Source of the DNA: Lachnospiraceae bacterium
GTDB lineage: Bacteria > Bacillota > Clostridia > Lachnospirales > Lachnospiraceae
NCBI GenBank assembly: GCA_021628825.1
Contig: JAJXRY010000001.1
Span: 620,001 to 684,000, forward strand
DNA length: 64,000 bases
Direction: 5' to 3'
Below, piece by piece: positions 50,088-61,457 of this stretch (position 1 is its first letter; every line of letters starts with the position of its first letter). The notes beneath the pieces were generated by a model. That model was not told the DNA's origin, made no database searches, and was given only the letters and a program-made list of their open reading frames with translations. The position numbers and the translations under genes were made by a program.

Positions 50088-51042
50088 TCACTTCCTTTTT
50101 TTCTGCTCTAACTGGTCATATTCCTCATAGGGGGTTCCGAAAATGGAAAACCGTATCCGGTGTGCCCCGATTTCTACAAAAGCTCCGCTTCTTTTTCCCT
50201 CCCGGAGTAATTCTTTTTCCCGATAAAACAACGGTACCTCCTCCACGTAGGTTTTTCCGGCATTCCAGCATAATGTCCGCATCCGCTTCGCAGAACTCAT
50301 ACCGGCGTACCGTTCCATCCTCTGACAGGATCGGAATGGCTCCCTGTACCAGAATATCACCCTTTTTTTAACCTCCTGCCCCTCCTGTACCAACGGAACG
50401 CCGCTTCTTGTCACAATCGAAACGATCGTTCCATCGGTCTGCGCGACAAGATCAAAGCCTTTTTCCGTTGCCTTCACCTGTTCCTTTGTCTGATCTTCTT
50501 CCTTAAGAAGTTCATTTTCCTTAATCTGGATGAGGAGTTTACTGCCATCCACTTTTACCGAAGTCCAGGTTACAATCGGAAATTCATTCCGGATTGCCTT
50601 TTCCAGATCCTCCACCGGAACCTTACTTTTTCTTCACCCCATGTACAATCCCGTTCTCGGTCAGAAAATCCATAAAGACATCCTCCGTAATGTAATAATT
50701 TCCCGTAAGCTGAATCGTCCAGATGTGGGCAGACATCAACAGCCAGAATCCCAGACTGATTACGATTCCGGCTAAGAACACCTTTCTTTTTTTCATCCCT
50801 ACAGAAAGAAAAGGTAGTCCGAAACGTTCCGTAACGACTACCTTTGTGCCTGTTTTCCTTGTAAAACCTTTGATTCTGTAAAAATCGGAAAGCCCGATTT
50901 TCATGGTGTAATATGCTTCGTGGATCTGAATATCCCATAAAAAGATCTGATGATTACTGCACAGATTAATAAAACGCTCCGGCGCATTTCCACATACCCG
51001 GATCAACAGATATCCCTTCAGGAAACGGATGAACTGCAACAT
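50088..51042 (-). CDS. yqfD: Sporulation protein YqfD, frame broken
   Basis: Membrane protein of the sporulation programme with unknown mechanism. Start MLQFIRFLKGYLLIRVCGNA at 51042 behind GGGAGG. IGLSDFYRIKGFTRKTGTKV, one membrane helix VFLAGIVISLGFWLLMSAHI, then IRNEFPIVTWTSVKVDGSKL, IQIKENELLKEE and DLVAQTDGTIVSIVTRSGVP. Breaks near 50632, 50365 and 50265. About 320 residues, shorter than Bacillus YqfD (about 400). Pairs with yqfC. Confidence 0.88.
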
Positions 51043-51067
51043 GACTGATCCCTCCCATACCTTTGTG

Positions 51068-51365
51068 TCAATTTCCCATATACCGGACGTTTTCAATCCA
51101 TCCGCTGATCTTCATATCCTCATTGGTATAGTATAGAATGTTCAGCCGCTTTCCGCAGATCTCAATTTTACAGTTTTTACCCTGCAGCATAATTCTACAG
51201 TCTGTATATTCGATAATTCCCTTATAATTTTCGACAAACACATCCCGGTTTCCCGTAATGGTGACAATGGATGCCCCCAGTACCGAATCCTTCGGCAGCT
51301 TCAAAAGATTCTGCCATGCGTTCACGTTTTGATCTGATTTGCGTTTCTTCCAGTTTCTTTCTCAT
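51068..51365 (-). CDS. yqfC: Sporulation protein YqfC, frame broken
   Basis: Small YabP/YqfC-family protein. ATG at 51365: MRKKLEETQIRSKR, indel near 51325, then WQNLLKLPKDSVLGASIVTI, TGNRDVFVENYKGIIEYTDC, GKRLNILYYTNEDMKISGWI. About 97 residues, right for the family. Upstream of yqfD by 25 bases. Confidence 0.88.
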
Positions 51366-51400
51366 GTCATACTATATGACAAAAACCGGAAACGCTATGA

Positions 51401-52707
51401 CTATTTCACCACATCCAGAATGACATTCTGTTCCTTCACTTCTTCTGCTCCAATGTGATATGCCTGCTGTAATCTTGTCATTGCCTCTTCCAGCTTCTGA
51501 CTGTCATTGGCGAACAATTCCGCTAAGACATCGCCCTTATGCACATAGGCTCCTACCTTCTGCACCAGACGGATTCCCACGGATAAGTCAATCTGGCTTT
51601 CCTTTGTCTCGCGGCCGCCTCCTAAAATGAGGGAACAGATTCCCACTTCGTCGCAGACAATCTTCTGTATATAACCATCCTCCGGTGCCACAAGCTCTTT
51701 CCGGATCTTCGCACAGGGGAGTTTCTCCGGCTCATACACATAGCTTTCGTCCCCGCCCTGGGCTTTCACGAATTCCGCAAGCTTGTGAAGCGCACTTCCA
51801 TCTTCCATTACCTGGGTAAGCATCTTTCTTGCTGTTTCTTCCTTATCAGCCTTACCTCCGGCAATCAGCATATAACTTCCGAGAGTCATCACCAGCTCCG
51901 TAAAGTCCGCAGGACCCTTTCCGTTTAAGGTATCAATCGCCTCCCGTACCTCAAGTGCATTTCCAACCGTATTACCGAGCGGCTGATCCATATTGGAAAC
52001 GACAGCAATCGCCTTTCTTCCGGCATTTTTTTCCAAGCTGCACCATTTCTCCGGCAAGCGCAAGGGCATCCTCCTTTGTCTTCATAAAGGCGCCGCTCCC
52101 TGTTTTTAACATCCAGTACAATCGCATCGGCTCCTGCCGCAAGCTTCTTACTCATAATGGAGGAAGCAATCAGTGACATCTGATCCACGGTTGCCGTTAC
52201 ATCACGGAGTGCATAGAGCTTTTTATCCGCAGGGGCCAGATCCTTCGTCTGCCCCATAATGGAGATTCCAATTGTGTTCACATGATTGATAAATTCTTCT
52301 GCAGAAATTTCGGTCGTAAATCCGGGGAAGCTTTCTAACTTGTCAATCGTTCCTCCGGTATGTCCGAGTCCCCGCCCGCTCATCTTGGCAATTTTGACAC
52401 CACAAGCGGCAACCATAGGAGTCAAGGCCAATGAGGTCTTATCACCGACACCACCGGTACTGTGCTTATCTACCTTTACCCCCTGTATTCCGGACAGATC
52501 CAGCATTTCCCCGCTTTCTACCATTGCCATGGTCAGATGCAGGGTTTCTTTTTCACTCATTCCCTGAAAATAGATCGCCATCATCATGGCAGACATCTGA
52601 TAATCCGGAATGCGGTCAGCAGTATATTCCGTAATCATGTACCGGATCTCTTCTTCAGACAGTTCGTACCCGTTTCTCTTCTTCATAATCAGATCATACA
52701 TTCTCAT
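51401..52707 (-). CDS. pdp: Pyrimidine-nucleoside phosphorylase, frame broken
   Basis: Salvage enzyme releasing uracil or thymine from nucleosides with phosphate. [20 protein letters not shown], then the phosphate/substrate loop [60 protein letters not shown]. Indels near 52110 and 52030; then [20 protein letters not shown] and a C-terminal hammerhead domain ([20 protein letters not shown]). About 435 residues. The closely related thymidine phosphorylase (deoA) cannot be excluded. Confidence 0.9.
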
Positions 52708-52734
52708 GCTTATTTCCTCTACTTATACCTGTTC

Positions 52735-52829
52735 ACTAAATTCGAACTTCACTATCGCTCGTTCTCATTAAGTGTCCATGTATTGTTCGTACTAAATTCG
52801 AACTTCGCTGTTGCTCGTTCTCATTAAGT
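52735..52829. repeat. Two direct 39-bp intergenic repeats
   Basis: Copies at 52735-52773 and 52791-52829 differ at 3 of 39 positions: ACTAAATTCGAACTTCRCTR followed by TYGCTCGTTCTCATTAAGT. Each contains a partial palindrome around GAAC...GTTC. They fill most of the gap between pdp and rlmH and look like a dispersed REP-type element. Confidence 0.75.
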
Positions 52830-52832
52830 ACT

Positions 52833-53313
52833 CTACTTATGATAAGGTTCTCCGTTGATAATACGGTATCCCCGGTAAATCTGTTCCAGCAGAATGACTC
52901 TCATCAACTGATGGGGAAAGGTCATCTTCGAAAAACTCAGCTTCCAGCCGGATACCTTCGAGACCTTCTTATGAAGTCCTAAGGATCCTCCAATCACAAA
53001 CTGGATATGGCTTACTCCTTCGACACCCATCTGCTCGATTTTCTGTGCAAAGGCAACCGAATCCATCTGCTTTCCTTCGATTTCCAAAGTGACTACCGGA
53101 TCATCCGGCCGGAGATTTTTCAAAATGCGTTCCGCTTCCTTCTCACGGATCTGATCCTCGACAACTGCACTTGCGCCATCCGGCGTCTTTTTCATCCGCT
53201 ACTTCGATCACCTGCAGTCTGCAATAACGGTTAAGACGCTTTTCGTACTCTGCAATCGCATCACGCAGATATTTTTCTTTCACTTTTCCTACACAAACAA
53301 TGGTGATTTTCAT
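52833..53313 (-). CDS. rlmH: 23S rRNA (pseudouridine-1915-N3)-methyltransferase RlmH, frame broken
   Basis: SPOUT methyltransferase acting on helix 69 of 23S r[23 protein letters not shown] at 53313; indel near 53193; then [20 protein letters not shown], the knot motif [15 protein letters not shown] and [34 protein letters not shown]. About 160 residues, the family length. Its start overlaps the stop of the zinc-ribbon gene by 4 bases. Confidence 0.94.
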
Positions 53314-54029
53314 TCCTTATCCTGCTTTTCAAAAAGTTCCGGATACATTTCTTCGACGATGCGCTCTACATAAGCTTCATCCAGATTCATGAACTGTTTC
53401 TGAATTTCATCTTTTACAACCTCAAACCGCTGGAAATACTTTAATTCCTCCGGAACAGATGCATCCAAGCCTGATGCCTCATCAATCGCTTCTTTATGTA
53501 GGTTCTGCAGACACCATTTTTGAATTTCGTCAGTCAGATTATTCTCCTTTACAGCCCGTTTTTTGAGCAGCTTAAAGTTACGCAGCGAGACAATGCCCAT
53601 TACCAGAAATAATATAAATACAACACCCATCACACCGCAGATCATATATCTGCTGAAAACTGCCATTTGAATCGGGATAACTCCGGTAAACAGCAACACG
53701 ACGGCAACCAGTCCTGCTGTGCCGACCGTCAATAAGGTATAGGCAGAAGTACGGTTTTCTTCTGCACGTTCCTCGTTGTTCACGTATACATTGCGAACGA
53801 CCGGCTTTCCTCTTTTCTTTCCAACCACAATCTGTGGAGCCGCTTTCTCCATAGCTGCCTGTCTGGAAACTGCCCCCTCTTCCTCCAGACTACCTTGAAA
53901 ATATTCGGTCAATTCTTCCTCTTTTGGTTCCTCCGGAAGATGATCGACCAGTTCACATCCGCAATCTGCACATTTTTTTATCCCTTCCACATATTCACAC
54001 TTACATTCAGGACACCATGCCATACCCAT
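53310..54029 (-). CDS. Zinc-ribbon membrane protein, function unknown
   Basis: Intact, 239 residues. N-terminal zinc ribbon [20 protein letters not shown] with CGCEL (two CxxC pairs), an acidic linker, two membrane helices ([20 protein letters not shown] and [20 protein letters not shown]) and a cytosolic helical tail ([20 protein letters not shown]). Similar proteins are common and unstudied in this bacterial family. Coupled to rlmH. Confidence 0.72.
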   Translation of the reverse strand: MGMAWCPECKCEYVEGIKKCADCGCELVDHLPEEPKEEELTEYFQGSLEEEGAVSRQAAMEKAAPQIVVGKKRGKPVVRNVYVNNEERAEENRTSAYTLLTVGTAGLVAVVLLFTGVIPIQMAVFSRYMICGVMGVVFILFLVMGIVSLRNFKLLKKRAVKENNLTDEIQKWCLQNLHKEAIDEASGLDASVPEELKYFQRFEVVKDEIQKQFMNLDEAYVERIVEEMYPELFEKQDKE

Positions 54030-54048
54030 TCACCCCCATGAATCGTTT

Positions 54049-55071
54049 TTAATTTTCACCACGAATGTAGCACTTCACACCCCAGTTCTGATTCTCTTTA
54101 TCCGACAACCAGATAAAGTTCTGTTCATCTTCCGTGTCAACCAGCGCCGGTCTGCAGCCCTGCTTATCCTTCCCCTGGGAAAGGTATACAAAGCTTCCCA
54201 TTTTAGCAGTCGCATTCCATTCTTCAAAGCTGTCCTTCTGGTCAATCGTTGTAATATAAAATGTTCCGTCTAATAGTCCCTGCTTATAAGTTCCTATGAA
54301 ATTGGAATAATAACGGGTGTCCTTCTGCAGACGCTCGGTTACAAAATCATAATGCTCGGAACCGCTTCCATCCGGAAGATCATTCTTAAAGCTTCCGGAA
54401 TACTGATGAAACAGATAAACATCCTTCGAATTTGTAGAAGCATGGATATGATAATGCATCCAGCGGCCTTCTCCCTCGCGGACACCATTCTTCCATGCAC
54501 CATAATAGTACCGGTTGTCTGCATAAACTGCAATCCCCGTACCATTTGGTTTTCCATCTGCATTCATTTCACCGGCATAATAGAACTTGTTCGTTCCCTT
54601 TAACTGATACGACATGGCGCGGAAACGATCGAGATTCGCAAGATCATCCAGTGCTTTCTGGTTGCCCTGTTCCCAGTAAGACATCATTTCCTTTAACTGT
54701 GCCTGGGTATCAAATTTCACTTTACTGAAATCCAGTGTTTCCTCTTCCGGATCCGGCGCTGCCGTTGCAGCTTCCTCCGGCGTCGTCTCCGGGGAAGCCG
54801 TAACTTCCGGAGACTCTGTATCCGGAGAAGCACTGTCTTCTGCAGCCGGAGCCACGGTGGCGGACGGCGAGGGTACGATAATTTCTGTGGAAACCGTATC
54901 CTGCGGTGCATCCTCCGGCTTTTGATTCTTATTTCTGTTTACGACAAAAGTAATCAGCAGGATCACGATAATCAACAGAATCGGTACGATTTTAATGAGA
55001 ATCTGGATCTTGTCTTCTTTTGTCAGCTTATCATCCTGAGAATCCTCAGAATCATTAAAGAAATTTTTCAT
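54049..55071 (-). CDS. Membrane-anchored MORN-repeat protein
   Basis: Intact, 340 residues. One membrane helix near residue 35 (LIKIVPILLIIVILLITFVV), a low-complexity Pro/Glu/Ala/Ser linker (residues 55-115), then MORN-type repeats: GEMNADGKPNGTGIAVYADN, YYYGAWKNGVREGEGRWMHY, YSGSFKNDLPDGSGSEHYDF and GTYKQGLLDGTFYITTIDQK. MORN repeats in bacteria are usually scaffolds at the cell surface or membrane. Between the zinc-ribbon gene and nfnB on one strand. Confidence 0.75.
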   Translation of the reverse strand: MKNFFNDSEDSQDDKLTKEDKIQILIKIVPILLIIVILLITFVVNRNKNQKPEDAPQDTVSTEIIVPSPSATVAPAAEDSASPDTESPEVTASPETTPEEAATAAPDPEEETLDFSKVKFDTQAQLKEMMSYWEQGNQKALDDLANLDRFRAMSYQLKGTNKFYYAGEMNADGKPNGTGIAVYADNRYYYGAWKNGVREGEGRWMHYHIHASTNSKDVYLFHQYSGSFKNDLPDGSGSEHYDFVTERLQKDTRYYSNFIGTYKQGLLDGTFYITTIDQKDSFEEWNATAKMGSFVYLSQGKDKQGCRPALVDTEDEQNFIWLSDKENQNWGVKCYIRGEN

Positions 55072-55081
55072 ACTTTTCTCT

Positions 55082-56469
<1,388 letters not shown>

Positions 56470-56470
<1 letters not shown>

Positions 56471-57359
56471 TACTTGTCACCTCCGCAATTTCCACATCCG
56501 CCGTGATGTGTATCTCCTTCTTTTGCCTTAAGATAAGCTCTGCCCTCAGCGGTCTTATAGATCTGCTGTCTCTGCATTGCTTCATCAAAGTTTACCAGAT
56601 GTCCGTCGAATTCAGGACCATCTACACAGGCAAATTTCACTTCATCACCAATGGTAACACGGCAGGCACCACACATACCGGTACCGTCTACCATGATCGG
56701 ATTTAAGCTGACAACGGTAGGAAGATTCAATTCCTTCGTCAGTTTGCAGACAAACTTCATCATAATCATCGGACCGATGGCCACACAGACATCATAATGC
56801 TTTCCTTCATTAATAAGATCCGTAATGGTCTGGGTAACCATACCGCTTCTTCCGTAGGAACCATCGTCTGTTGTTACATAAAGATTTCCTGCAACAGCTT
56901 TCATTTCGTCTTCCAGAATTAAGATGTCCTTGGTCTTCGCACCGACAATAACATCTGCTGCAATGCCATGCTCATGGAGCCATTTCACCTGCGGATAAAC
57001 AGGTGCGGTTCCGACACCGCCTGCCACAAACAGAATGCTCTTCTTTTTCAGTTCCTCTATGTCTTCTTTCACGAATTCAGAAGGGCAGCCAAGCGGTCCT
57101 ACGAAATCATGAAAAGCATCTCCTGCCTTTAGGGATGACATGTACTGGGTTCCCGCTCCAACAATCTGGAACACGATGGTAACCGTTCCCTTCTCTCTGT
57201 CATAATCGCAGATCGTCAGAGGGATTCTTTCTGCATCCGCATCGGTTCTTACGATTACGAACTGACCGGGTTCACAGGACTTTGCTACTCTTTCTGCTTC
57301 AACAACCATGGAAAAAAATGTTTGCTGTAAGCTCTTTTTGCTTCTAAAATCTTGTACAT
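56470..57359 (-). CDS. NfnA-type ferredoxin:NADP oxidoreductase subunit, frame broken
   Basis: FAD/NAD-binding small subunit with a 2Fe-2S centre. ATG at 57359 behind GGAGG: MYKILEAKRAYSKHFFSMVV after correcting one A near 57312. CEPGQFVIVRTDADAERIPL (FAD), SILFVAGGVGTAPVYPQVKW (nucleotide), GTGMCGACRVTIGDEVKFAC and VDGPEFDGHLVNFDEAM (cluster Cys). About 295 residues. With NfnB it would couple NADH and reduced ferredoxin to NADPH. Confidence 0.88.
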
Positions 57360-57373
57360 ATTAAGCCTCCACT

Positions 57374-58841
57374 TTATTTATTCAAAGGGATAATCCCCAT
57401 TTGACCGTTTTCATCGTAAACCAGACGGTTGGGTGTTCCACTGTAAACCTCTACTGCATACAGCCTTCCGGTCGATGTCTGGTTTCCTGCCGAATCGACA
57501 ATTGATTCGCTTAATTTATAATAATATCCTAAATTCGGGATTTCGACAAGAGTCTCATACTCATAAACGTATCTTCCTTCGATTTCAAAGGAATTTCCCT
57601 GCATATCCTTCAGAATATGCTGATCCATAAGTGCTTTCTTCACCCGGTCCATGGCAGCCTTTACAGTAACCTGTGTCTGCAGCTCGAAATCGTAACTCCG
57701 GTACACCACTTCACTCATTACCCCTTCTTCGGAAATCACTGCAAAACGATAATTCGTACGGCCAAGCGGCATATCAATCGGTTCTGTATATAATAAACTA
57801 TTTTCATCCGGTTCGGAACCATCTGTTGTATAGTAAATATTTCCTTCTTCTTCAGTGGTTACCTCAATTAAGGTAGGAAGCTGATAATCCCCGCTGCTCG
57901 GTGTAACCTCCGGTTTTTCCGGAATAGCAACGTCTATGAGATAATAATTCTCTACCGTTTCACTGCGGATTCCGTAGTCATTCACGAAAAACAGCCTTAA
58001 TCCGGTGTTCTCCCGGATCTAACTGAATCGGTGCTGTATACACCAGACTATACTCCTGTGGCTCACTGCCATCGGTCGTATAATAAATCGTTCCCGTGGT
58101 ATTTGCGGTAATCTTAAGGGAAATCACCTTTTCATAATTTCCGGTAGAATAACCGAATTCCGGTTTCATTGCCATATAATGCTGGAACTGCGTCTGTACC
58201 GAGGTATCCCCGCTTTCTGTCAGCAATTCATTGATCCGTTCGTAATTCTGCTGTCCGGTAAGAATGGTAATGATAAAATCAAAATACTGTATCTTCCGTT
58301 CCTCATCCATTGACCGTTTAAAGACAACATTTTCAAGGATTTCTGCTGCCCGGTCCGCTTCGCCCAGTTCATAATAGCACTGCGCCTGCATATAGGGGAT
58401 CTCCAGATCTTCCGGCTGCAGTTTTTCAGCCTTGGCAAGAAAGGTAAGTGCATTCCCGTACTGCGCTTTCTCCTTGCGTTCTTCCGCTTCCCGGATCTGA
58501 TAGTTCACCGAATAATTCTGATAAATAAGTCCGGCAAGTAAAATGATAATAAGCGTCATCAGAATGGCGGCAAGTGTGGTAATGAGAATGCGCTTCCTTG
58601 AAGTAATCCCACGGAAAATACTTCCTTCCTTAAGGAAATCCTCCTCTGCCGGTTTCTTTCTGGGATCAAAAGGAATTTCTGGCGGGTCCGGATTGATTTC
58701 TTCCGCAACGGTAGACAGGGTTTCCTCAATACTATTTTGGATTTCAGGCTCAAAATCCGGAACAATCTGGATCTCTGCTCCACATCGTTCACAGTATAGA
58801 TGTTCTTCCTTCATTTCATATCCGCATCGTGGACAAATCAT
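57374..58841 (-). CDS. Zinc-ribbon membrane protein with TPR and two chitobiase-C-like domains, frame broken
   Basis: MICPRCGYEMKEEHLYCERC (zinc ribbon), an acidic linker, one membrane helix (ILITTLAAILMTLIIILLAG), TPR-like helices (YGNALTFLAKAEKLQPEDLE, YELGEADRAAEILENVVF), then two beta domains each with GTIYYTTDGSEP or NIYYTTDGSEPDENSLLYTE, the CHB_HEX C-terminal type, and a C-terminal domain with YYKLSESIVDSAGNQTSTGR. One indel near 58000. About 490 residues. The beta domains would face outward and may bind wall glycans. It ends 15 bases before nfnA. Confidence 0.72.
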
Positions 58842-58890
58842 TTCCGCACCTCCTTCCCTGATTCAATGTCAGACTGCCTGCTTCTGAATG

Positions 58891-59727
58891 CTATATGACA
58901 GAGCTCACGCAGTTATGCAGCAGCATTGCAATCGTCATCGGTCCGACACCGCCCGGCACCGGTGTAATGGCTTCGCAGACCGGAAATACGGAATCGTAGT
59001 CCACATCTCCGCAAAGCTTGTTGTTCTCATCCCGGTTAATGCCGACATCAATGACAACCGCACCTTCTTTTACATAGTCTGCATTTACCATCTTCGGCTT
59101 ACCAATGGCAACAATCAGAATATCGGCCCGTTTGCAGACCTCCTTCAGATTCTTCGTTCTCGAATGTGCAATCGTAACAGTCGCATTTTCACGAAGCATT
59201 AATAACGCCATAGGCTTTCCAACGATATTGCTTCTTCCTAAAATAACACATTCCTTGCCTTCGATTTCAATATTGCTTCTCTTTAAAAGCTCAATAATTC
59301 CGGCAGGGGTACAGGAGACAAAGCCCTTTTGTCCAATGCAGAGTGCACCCACGCTTTGCGGATGAAAGCCATCGACATCCTTTAGCGGAGAAATGGTCCG
59401 GATCACCAGATTTTCATCAATGTGAGAAGGCAATGGGAGCTGTACCAAAATACCGTTCACATCCTCCCGCTCATTCAGTTCTTCGACCAGGTCAAGTAAT
59501 TCCTGCTGTGTGGTCTCCTCCGGAAGCTCATAGGATAACGACCGGATTCCGATGTATTCACAGCCCTTTTTCTTATTTCTTACATAAACGGTGGATGCCG
59601 GGTTATCACCGACCTGCACGACGGCAAGGGTAATCTCAATCCCTTTCTCCTTTAATTCTGCCACCTGTTCTTTCAGTTCATCCTTTAACTGTGTGGATAT
59701 TTCTTTTCCATTAATGATCTTTGCCAT
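58891..59727 (-). CDS. folD: Methylene-THF dehydrogenase / methenyl-THF cyclohydrolase
   Basis: Bifunctional folate C1 enzyme. Intact, 278 residues. [40 protein letters not shown] with the catalytic Tyr/Lys, [60 protein letters not shown] and the signature [18 protein letters not shown]. Twelve bases downstream of fhs on the same strand. Confidence 0.95.
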   Translation of the reverse strand: MAKIINGKEISTQLKDELKEQVAELKEKGIEITLAVVQVGDNPASTVYVRNKKKGCEYIGIRSLSYELPEETTQQELLDLVEELNEREDVNGILVQLPLPSHIDENLVIRTISPLKDVDGFHPQSVGALCIGQKGFVSCTPAGIIELLKRSNIEIEGKECVILGRSNIVGKPMALLMLRENATVTIAHSRTKNLKEVCKRADILIVAIGKPKMVNADYVKEGAVVIDVGINRDENNKLCGDVDYDSVFPVCEAITPVPGGVGPMTIAMLLHNCVSSVI

Positions 59728-59739
59728 CTTCGTACTCCT

Positions 59740-61418
59740 TTAGAATAATCCTGTAATCTTTCCTTCTTCATTCACATCAATATCAAATGCGGCCGGATGC
59801 TTGGGAAGTCCCGGCATCGTCATAACCGCTCCTGTGAGAACAACGATAAAGCCCGCTCCTGCAGAGACATATGCCTCCCTTACCTGCAGGGTAAATCCTT
59901 CCGGTCTTCCTAAAAGCTCCGGGTTATCCGACAGGGAATACTGGGTTTTCGCCATACATACCGGCATGTTTCCAAAGCCCATCTCTTCGATTTTCTTTAA
60001 CTGTTTTAACGCTGCCGGTGCATAGCTTACACTGTCTGCACCATAAATCTCCCTGGCAACGGTTTCAATCTTTTCCTTTAAGGAAGCCGTATCGTCATAC
60101 AGTGGTTTAAAATGGCTTTCCTTGGTTTCTATGGATTTCAAAACTTTTTCGGCAAGCTCGATACCGCCTTCCCCGCCCTCGGTAAAGACTTTGGAAATGG
60201 CAAACTCACAGTTTCGCTCTTCACAGAACTGCTTGACCCATGCGGTCTCTGCTTCGGTATCAGGATAGAAGCTGTTTAAGGTAACGACAACCGGTACTCC
60301 ATATTTCTGGAGATTTTTCAATGTGTTTTTTTCGAGGTTCACGATTCCCTTTTTCAGAGCGTCAAGGTTTTCATTCTGAAGGTCTGTTTTCGCAACGTCG
60401 CCATTGTATTTGAGGGCGCGGATTGTTGCGACAAGGACAACAACATCCGGCTTTAAGCCTGCCATACGGCACTTGATGTCAAAGAACTTTTCTGCCCCGA
60501 GATCAGCTCCAAAGCCTGCTTCGGTGATGCAGTAGTCTGCCATTTTTTTAAAGCAGCCTTCGTAGCTCTTACGGAGTTACAGCCATGTGCAATGTTTGCA
60601 AAAGGGCCTCCATGAATCAGTACCGGATTGTGCTCTAAGGTCTGCACAAGATTGGGCTTCAACGCATCCTTAAGAAGGGCTGCCATCGCGCCTACCGCCT
60701 GCAGATCACCCGCCGTAACCGGCTCTCCCTGATAATTATAGGCAACCACGATACGGGAAAGACGTTCCTTTAAATCCTTCATATTGTCTGCCAGACAAAG
60801 AATGGCCATAATTTCGGAAGCCACTGTAATCACGAAATGATCTTCCCGTACCGTTCCGTCTGCCTTTGCCCCGAGTCCGATAACGACATTACGCAATACA
60901 CGGTCGTTCATGTCAAGACACCGTTTCCAGATCACCTGTCTGGGGTCAATCTGTAACTGGTTGCCCTGCTGGATGTGGTTATCCAGTAAGGCTGCAAGCA
61001 GATTGTTTGCCGAAGTGATGGCATGAAAATCTCCGGTAAAATGCAGGTTGATTTCTTCCATCGGAACAACCTGTGCATAGCCGCCGCCTGCTGCACCGCC
61101 CTTGATTGCGAAGCAGGGTCCCAGAGAGGGTTCCCGTAACGCAATGACCGCTTTCTTTCCCATGCGTCCAAAAAGCCTGTCCAAGTCCCACGCTGGTCGT
61201 TGTCTTTCCTTCTCCTGCCGGGGTCGGATTAATGGCAGTAACAAGGATCAGTTTACCATCCGGACGCTCCTTCAATTTTGCAAGGTATTCGTCGGAGAGT
61301 TTCGCCTTATACTTCCCATATAATTCGAGATCATCCGTGGTAATTCCAAGTGTTTCCGCAACCGATGTGATCGGTTCCATTTTTTTGCTTCCTGTGCAAT
61401 TTCAATATCTGATTTCAT
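59740..61418 (-). CDS. fhs: Formate-tetrahydrofolate ligase, frame broken
   Basis: Activates formate to 10-formyl-THF with ATP. Start [13 protein letters not shown] at 61418 behind GAGGG; indel near 61384; [23 protein letters not shown] motif [20 protein letters not shown]; indel near 61175; [40 protein letters not shown]; indel near 60545; [40 protein letters not shown], and C-terminal [20 protein letters not shown]. About 557 residues. In an operon with folD; central to acetogenic or purine C1 metabolism. Confidence 0.93.
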
Positions 61419-61457
61419 CCCTCATAAACCCTTTCTATTAATATGATAAGTACTCTT

